Shown: one piece after another, positions 7,337-10,845 of the stretch
Layout: each line of letters begins with the position of its first letter
Numbering within the stretch: position 1 is the stretch's first letter
Source of the DNA: an uncultured Rubrobacteraceae bacterium
GTDB lineage: Bacteria > Actinomycetota > Rubrobacteria > Rubrobacterales > Rubrobacteraceae
Reading direction: 5' to 3'
Length of the DNA: 10,845 nucleotides
Assembly (NCBI GenBank): GCA_902805985.1
Contig: CADCUW010000554.1
Location: forward strand, 1 to 10,845
The notes under the pieces: model-generated
Databases searched by the model: none
What the model was told of the DNA's origin: nothing
Seen by the model: only the letters and a program-made list of their open reading frames with translations
Translations under genes and position numbers: made by a program

Positions 7337-8485
7337 TTAGATCCCCCCCAACTCGGGTTTCGTCCATCCGCCGACCTCCACGCTCCGCTCCACGGCGTCG
7401 AGGACCGCCTGGCAACGATACGCGTCCTCGAAGGTCGGCGCAGGGCTCTCCCCCGCCCTTATGCCGTCCATGAGGTCCTTCATCGTGTGGACGAAGGTGT
7501 GCTCGTAGCCGATGATGTGCCCCGGCGGCCACCACGCCCCGGCGTAGGGATGCCCTGGCTCCGTCACGTTGACCGTCCTGAAGCCCTGCACGTCCGCGTC
7601 GTCGTCCACGAAGAACACCTCCAGCTCGTTCATCCGCTCCAGGTCGAAGGCGACGCTGCCCTTCGAGCCGTTTATCTCGAACGCGTTCTTGTTTCTCCGC
7701 CCGGCGGCGAACCGCGTCGCCTCGAAGGTGCCCACAGCCCCGTTCTCGAAGCGCGCCAGAAACGCCGCCGCGTCGTCCACCGTCACCCAGCCCGTCACCC
7801 TGCCCGTCTCCCCGTCAGAACCTTCGAGGGGACGCTCCTTCACGAACGTCTGCGTCATCCCCGTGACCTCGGAGATGCCGCCGACGAGAAAGTGGGCGAG
7901 GTCGACGCTATGGGCGCCTATGTCCCCTAAAGCGCCCGATCCGGCAAGCTCCTTTCTGAGGCGCCAGATCAGGGGAAACTCAGGGTCCATGATGAAGTCT
8001 TGCAGGTACGTCGCACGCCAGTGCCGGATGGTCCCGAGCCGCCCCTCGTCTATGAGCTTCTTCGCCAGTTGGACCGCCGGGGCCCGCCGGTAGTTGAAGC
8101 AGACGGCGTTTATCGTCCCGGCGGCGCGGGCGGCGTCGAGCATCTCCCCGGCTTCGGCAAGCGTGTTGGCGAGCGGCTTCTCGCAGATGACGTGCTTTCC
8201 GGCCTCGAGGGCGGCCAGCACGATCTCGCGGTGCGTGTACCCCGGCGTTACCACGTCCACGAGCCCGACGTCGTCGCGCTCGACGAGCCTGCGGTAGTCC
8301 GTCTCGTATGAAGGCCAGCCCAAAGAGTCCGCGGCCTCCCTGACGCCCGACTCGTCCCGGCCGCAGATGGCGGCCATGCGCGGGGCCGGGTCGACGTCGA
8401 AGAAGCGGGGGAGCTGGCGGTAGGCGTTGGAGTGGGCGCGGCCCATGAACTTGTAGCCGACGAGGCCGACGCCTATCCCGGCCAC
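7337..8485 (-). CDS. Gfo/Idh/MocA oxidoreductase, levoglucosan dehydrogenase/ThuB-like
   Basis: NAD(P)-dependent oxidoreductase of 382 aa. It opens with GVGLVGYKFMGRAHSNAYR (5-23), a variant nucleotide-binding loop with the FMG-x-AH signature of enzymes that oxidise C3 of sugars such as levoglucosan. It continues with CEKPL (catalytic Glu102-Lys103-Pro104), FNYRRAPAVQLAK (130-142), YLQDF (160-164), and SGALGDIGAHSVDLA (183-197, with Asp188 and His192). The NYRR and YLQD blocks also resemble levoglucosan dehydrogenase as I remember it. The start is GTG 8485, sharing one base with the upstream TAG (TAGTG) and preceded by GAGGGAGG; the frame open to 8656 lies inside the neighbour and is not coding. 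It is the direct neighbour of an IolE-like TIM barrel and of ThuA, the expected set for making a 3-keto-sugar and then processing it. The substrate is a hypothesis. Confidence 0.93.
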   Translation of the reverse strand: MAGIGVGLVGYKFMGRAHSNAYRQLPRFFDVDPAPRMAAICGRDESGVREAADSLGWPSYETDYRRLVERDDVGLVDVVTPGYTHREIVLAALEAGKHVICEKPLANTLAEAGEMLDAARAAGTINAVCFNYRRAPAVQLAKKLIDEGRLGTIRHWRATYLQDFIMDPEFPLIWRLRKELAGSGALGDIGAHSVDLAHFLVGGISEVTGMTQTFVKERPLEGSDGETGRVTGWVTVDDAAAFLARFENGAVGTFEATRFAAGRRNKNAFEINGSKGSVAFDLERMNELEVFFVDDDADVQGFRTVNVTEPGHPYAGAWWPPGHIIGYEHTFVHTMKDLMDGIRAGESPAPTFEDAYRCQAVLDAVERSVEVGGWTKPELGGI

Positions 8486-9486
8486 TACTCCTCCCTCGCG
8501 AACGCGGCGTCGAAGGCCTGCGCAGACGGCGCGAAGTCCGTGCGCCGGGCGAAGGCGAGCGCGTCCTGCGCCCCGTACTCGCGGTCCATCCCGGAGTCCT
8601 CCCACTCTATGGAGAGCGGCCCCTCGTAGCCGATGCGGTTGAGCGCGCGCACGCACTCCTCGAGGTCGACGTCCCCGTGCCCCGGCGAGACAAAGTCCCA
8701 GCCGCGTCCGGCCTCGCCGAAATCGAGGTGGGAGGCGAGGATGCTACGCCTGCCGTCTAGGCGCTTGCGGGAGTCCTTTATGTGGAAGTGGTAGATGCGC
8801 TCCGCGAACTCCTCGATAAACGCCGCAGAGTCTAGGAACTGGTGGGCGAGGTGGCTCGGGTCGAAGTTGATGCCGAACCCCTCGCGGTTGCCGATGGCGT
8901 CGAGGGCTCTCTTCGTGGTGACGAAGTCGTAGGCGATCTCCGTCGGGTGAACCTCGAGGCCAAAGCGCACCCCCTCCGCGTCGAAGACGTCGATTATGGG
9001 GTTCCAGCGCTCGGCGAAGTCCTCGTAGCCACGCTCTATCTCGGCCGGGTCGTTGGGCGGGAACGAGTAGAGCAGGTGCCAGATGGCCGAGCCCGAGAAG
9101 CCGTTTACCTGCGTCACCCCGAGCCTCGCGGCGGCCCTGGCCGTGTCCTTCATCTTGTCTGCGGCCCTGGTGCGGACGCCTTCGGGGTCCCCGTCGCCCC
9201 AGACGTCCGGGGGAACCGTTGCCCTGTGGCGGTTGTCTATCGGGTCGCAGACGGCCTGGCCGACGAGGTGGTTGCTTATGGCCCAGCAGTTGAGGCCGTT
9301 TCTGCGCAGGATCTCCCACCGGCCCTCGACGTAGCCGTCCTCGCCGAGCGCCCGGTCGACGTCGAAGTGGTCCCCCCAGCACGCGAGCTCCAGCCCGTCG
9401 AAGCCCCACGCGCCGCATTTTCTGGCCAGCTCCTCGAGCGGCAGGTCAGCCCATTGTCCTGTGAACAGCGTTACCGGCCTTGCCAC
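8485..9486 (-). CDS. IolE-like sugar phosphate isomerase/epimerase TIM-barrel protein (first copy)
   Basis: A 333-aa AP-endonuclease-2/xylose-isomerase-like TIM barrel, longer than the copy at 2838-3605. Metal-site residues expected for the family are visible: Glu33 ([12 protein letters not shown]), Glu178 and His180 (GLEVHP), Asp209 and His212 (NFDPSHL), His235 (YHFHIKD), and Glu294 (SIEWED). PGHGDVD (268-274) is the usual loop before the last strands. The start is GTG 9486, chosen because AGGAGGG lies six bases upstream and the family begins at [11 protein letters not shown]. An in-frame ATG at 9516 would add ten residues and has a weaker site. The gene ends with TAG overlapping the next GTG, so it is co-translated with the levoglucosan-dehydrogenase-like enzyme. 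In keto-sugar pathways such barrels eliminate, hydrate or epimerise the 3-keto product. This is inferred from context, not visible in the sequence. Confidence 0.92.
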   Translation of the reverse strand: MARPVTLFTGQWADLPLEELARKCGAWGFDGLELACWGDHFDVDRALGEDGYVEGRWEILRRNGLNCWAISNHLVGQAVCDPIDNRHRATVPPDVWGDGDPEGVRTRAADKMKDTARAAARLGVTQVNGFSGSAIWHLLYSFPPNDPAEIERGYEDFAERWNPIIDVFDAEGVRFGLEVHPTEIAYDFVTTKRALDAIGNREGFGINFDPSHLAHQFLDSAAFIEEFAERIYHFHIKDSRKRLDGRRSILASHLDFGEAGRGWDFVSPGHGDVDLEECVRALNRIGYEGPLSIEWEDSGMDREYGAQDALAFARRTDFAPSAQAFDAAFAREE

Positions 9487-9492
9487 AGTACG

Positions 9493-9499
9493 CCCTCCT
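9493..9499 (-). promoter_or_regulatory. Shine-Dalgarno AGGAGGG deciding the GTG start at 9486
   Basis: AGGAGGG on the minus strand is followed by CGTACT and GTG (9486-9484). It lies downstream of the alternative ATG (9516) and supports the shorter protein. Confidence 0.7.
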
Positions 9500-9532
9500 A
9501 TTCGCCTCTCCCTCATGGTCCGTCCCTACAGC

Positions 9533-10534
9533 TTAACGCCCGGTCGCGGGCTCCTCCTCGCCGGGGTACCGCAGGCCCCAGGCGGCCCGGATCTCATCCA
9601 TCGCATCCATCACGGAGACAGTCTCCTCCAGCGGCATGATCCGGCTCTCCCTCTCCCCCGCCGTCAGGCACCGCATCACCTCTTCGGCCTCGTACCGGAA
9701 GCCGTTGTCCTCGGTGGGCTCCTTTACGACCTCGTCTTCCCGGCCGGGACGCGAGATGGTCATCGCCTCGGGCTGCCACCAGGGGCTGTGTATCCTCGCG
9801 TACCCTCCCGTACCCAGGACCGTCGCCTCGTGCGGCGAGGCGGTGCGGGTGCCGGCGGTGATGGCGGAGATCCGGCCTTCCCCGTGCTCCAAAGTGGCGG
9901 CGAACTGCTCGTCCACCCCGGTCTCCCCGAGGTGCGAGAGACCCGTCCCCCGGACCGGTTTTCCGAGGACCATCGAGGCGAACGAGACGCAGTAGACGCC
10001 CACGTCGAGCAAGGCGCCCCCGCCGAGCTTCGGGTCGAACAGGCGCGAGGCCGGGTCGAGCTCCGCCCTGAAGCCGAAGTCCACGGTGAGCATCCGCGGC
10101 TCGCCTATGGCCCCGTCCGCGAGCATCCGCCGCAGCCTCCCCATCAGGGGAAAGAAGCGCGTCCACATGCCCTCCATCAGGAACAGGTCCCTCTCCCTGG
10201 CGAGCCCGACGAGCCTGCGGGCCTCCGCGGCGTTGACGGTAAAGGGCTTCTCGCAGAGCACGGCCTTGCCGGCCCGCAGGCAGAGCTCCGCGTTCTCGGC
10301 GTGGAAGGGGTGGGGGGTTGCGACGTAGACGACGTCCACGTCGGGGTCAGCGGCGAGCTTCTCGTAGCTTGGGTAGGCGCGGGCGAAGCCGTGGGCTTCG
10401 GCGAAGCGGTCGGCGGAGTCCCCGGAGCGGGAGCCCACCGCGAGCGTCTCGGCCTCCGGCAGGGCGGCGAGGGCCTCGGAGAACCGGCCGGCGATGCTGC
10501 CGGCGCCGATGATCCCCCAGCGCACCCGGCTCAC
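9533..10534 (-). CDS. Gfo/Idh/MocA oxidoreductase, dihydrodiol/D-xylose dehydrogenase type
   Basis: NAD(P)-dependent oxidoreductase of 333 aa and first clear gene of the run. The Rossmann start is RWGIIGAGSIAGRF (5-18). CEKPFTVNAAEA (94-105) holds Glu95-Lys96-Pro97. EGMWTRFFP (121-129) and GGGALLDVGVYCVSFA (171-186) are hallmarks of the dihydrodiol dehydrogenase / NADP D-xylose 1-dehydrogenase / anhydrofructose reductase branch, which differs from the other three oxidoreductases here. The start is GTG at 10534; a second in-frame GTG at 10525 lies just before the first strand and neither has a good ribosome site. The 10534 start overlaps the stop of a possible 39-aa upstream peptide (GTGA), which would explain the poor site by translational coupling. 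A gap of 46 bases follows before the IolE-like gene. It may be the step that reduces a keto-sugar back to an aldose or oxidises a free sugar. Confidence 0.92.
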   Translation of the reverse strand: MSRVRWGIIGAGSIAGRFSEALAALPEAETLAVGSRSGDSADRFAEAHGFARAYPSYEKLAADPDVDVVYVATPHPFHAENAELCLRAGKAVLCEKPFTVNAAEARRLVGLARERDLFLMEGMWTRFFPLMGRLRRMLADGAIGEPRMLTVDFGFRAELDPASRLFDPKLGGGALLDVGVYCVSFASMVLGKPVRGTGLSHLGETGVDEQFAATLEHGEGRISAITAGTRTASPHEATVLGTGGYARIHSPWWQPEAMTISRPGREDEVVKEPTEDNGFRYEAEEVMRCLTAGERESRIMPLEETVSVMDAMDEIRAAWGLRYPGEEEPATGR

Positions 10535-10650
10535 GGGCGGCCCGCCGAGTGGTGCGTATCTGCGATGTGGGGTGGTTTCACGTATCCCATCATAGGCCCC
10601 GCAAGAAGGAGCGGCCAGAGCACGATCAGACGACGCCGGAAGTCGTACAC
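10531..10650 (-). CDS. Possible 39-aa single-span membrane peptide leading the operon
   Basis: A GTG-started frame of 39 codons: RRR near the N-terminus, then a hydrophobic stretch LIVLWPLLLAGPMMGYV (8-24), then a polar His-rich tail. Its TGA overlaps the GTG of the next oxidoreductase (GTGA), as at other junctions in this operon. GTG 10650 is the first possible start after the TAG at 10752. A weak GAGG lies 11 bases upstream. Third codon positions are about 74% G/C, less than in the sure genes, and I recognise no family. It could be a leader peptide, a real small membrane protein or chance. Confidence 0.35.
   Translation of the reverse strand: MYDFRRRLIVLWPLLLAGPMMGYVKPPHIADTHHSAGRP
10589..10594 (-). 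promoter_or_regulatory. Weak candidate -10 element TATGAT
   Basis: TATGAT on the minus strand lies about 55 bases upstream of the GTG at 10534, in the right place for an operon promoter. At 17-bp spacing the upstream hexamer is TGGCCG, a poor -35. It lies within the possible small peptide frame. Only a candidate. Confidence 0.2.
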
Positions 10651-10700
10651 CGCGGCGGCCGCCTCGACACCGTGGCTCCGCCGCCCTGTCGCACGAATTC

Positions 10701-10729
10701 GCCCCCCGGTAGACGGACTACCAGGGGGC
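10701..10729 (-). terminator. Strong 12-bp hairpin downstream of the right-edge gene
   Basis: The arms 10701-10712 and 10718-10729 pair over 12 bp around a 5-base loop. The one imperfect position is C/A when read on the plus strand but a U-G wobble in minus-strand RNA, so the hairpin is fully paired only in minus-strand transcripts. It starts 20 bases after the stop of the minus-strand gene at 10750-10752. The following bases (GAATTCGTGC) are not a U-tract, so termination may be incomplete or factor-aided. It separates that gene from the keto-sugar operon. Confidence 0.6.
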
Positions 10730-10749
10730 AGCGGCTCAAAGGCTAGAGG

Positions 10750-10845
10750 CTACTTGACCTTGCCGAAGATAAGGACGCCCTTCTCCGTGTCCCAGTAGAT
10801 CGTCTCCGCATCGTGAATAAGGTCCCTCAGCAGCTTGCCGTCCTC
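10750..10845 (-). CDS. C-terminal fragment of an unidentified gene (right edge)
   Basis: The last 31 codons of a gene that enters from the right edge and ends in TAG at 10750-10752. It reads KLLRDLIHDAETIYWDTEKG (4-23) and ends FGKVK. Third positions are G or C in 27 of 31 codons, as in the sure genes, which supports real coding sequence. The fragment is charged and soluble in character with no membrane segment. I do not recognise a family. The hairpin at 10701-10729 probably ends its transcript, so it is likely outside the downstream operon. Confidence 0.7.
   Translation of the reverse strand, partial: EDGKLLRDLIHDAETIYWDTEKGVLIFGKVK

Noticed and set aside
6725..7930. 401-codon open frame on the plus strand
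   Set aside because: Antisense to ThuA and the levoglucosan-dehydrogenase-like gene, which have clear motifs. The translation has no recognisable domain.
8486..8656. N-terminal extension of the levoglucosan-dehydrogenase-like gene
   Set aside because: It lies inside the IolE-like gene in another frame. The Rossmann fold begins just after GTG 8485, which has its own ribosome site.
9461..10798. 445-codon open frame on the plus strand
   Set aside because: It lies opposite the well-recognised oxidoreductase and the IolE-like gene start. Its product is Arg/Gly/Pro/Val-rich with no family signature, as expected for an antisense frame of GC-rich coding DNA.
1..10845. CRISPR arrays, tRNA or rRNA genes, insertion sequences, prophage genes
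   Set aside because: I saw no regularly spaced repeats, tRNA-like cloverleaf, rRNA signature, transposase or terminal inverted repeats. The remnants look like deletion decay, not mobile-element insertion.

Overview
The window looks like chromosomal DNA of a GC-rich bacterium, most likely an actinobacterium; Rubrobacter-like is my guess from protein style only. Nearly every gene lies on the minus strand with strongly G/C-biased third codon positions. GTG and TTG starts are common, and genes overlap or abut (GTGA, ATGA, TTGA, TAGTG, TAATTG junctions). This suggests one long operon read from right (about 10650) to left (557).

Right edge (10535-10845): the last 31 codons of an unidentified minus-strand gene, then a strong hairpin that probably ends its transcript. 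A possible 39-aa membrane peptide follows, whose stop overlaps the start of the first clear operon gene.

Core (2838-10534): eight genes for oxidative ('keto-sugar') carbohydrate chemistry. In transcription order they are: a Gfo/Idh/MocA oxidoreductase of dihydrodiol/xylose dehydrogenase type, an IolE-like TIM-barrel isomerase/epimerase, a levoglucosan-dehydrogenase-like Gfo oxidoreductase, a classical ThuA, a third Gfo oxidoreductase, a second and divergent ThuA-like protein, a fourth Gfo oxidoreductase (apparent AUC start), and a second TIM-barrel protein. From the second gene on, the order is symmetric: TIM, Gfo, ThuA, Gfo, ThuA, Gfo, TIM. A reasonable reading is that the oxidoreductases make or reduce keto-sugars. 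The metal-dependent TIM barrels would eliminate, hydrate or epimerise them, and the ThuA proteins would act on keto-glycoside intermediates. The substrate cannot be read from the sequence.

Left part (557-2808): an 83-codon remnant of a CUT1 (MalG-type) sugar ABC permease, of which only the C-terminus survives, coupled by a TTGA overlap to an intact GH42 beta-galactosidase. Facing this on the plus strand (about 241-533) is the wreck of a LacI-family regulator, with its N-terminal DNA-binding part damaged and the middle missing. These two remnants suggest that the locus once carried a regulator and transporter with the GH42 gene and lost them, while the enzymes stayed intact. Positions 1-240 hold no gene I can establish and are visibly less GC-rich.

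The window has no intact transporter, no intact regulator, no tRNA or rRNA, no CRISPR array and no insertion sequence that I can recognise.
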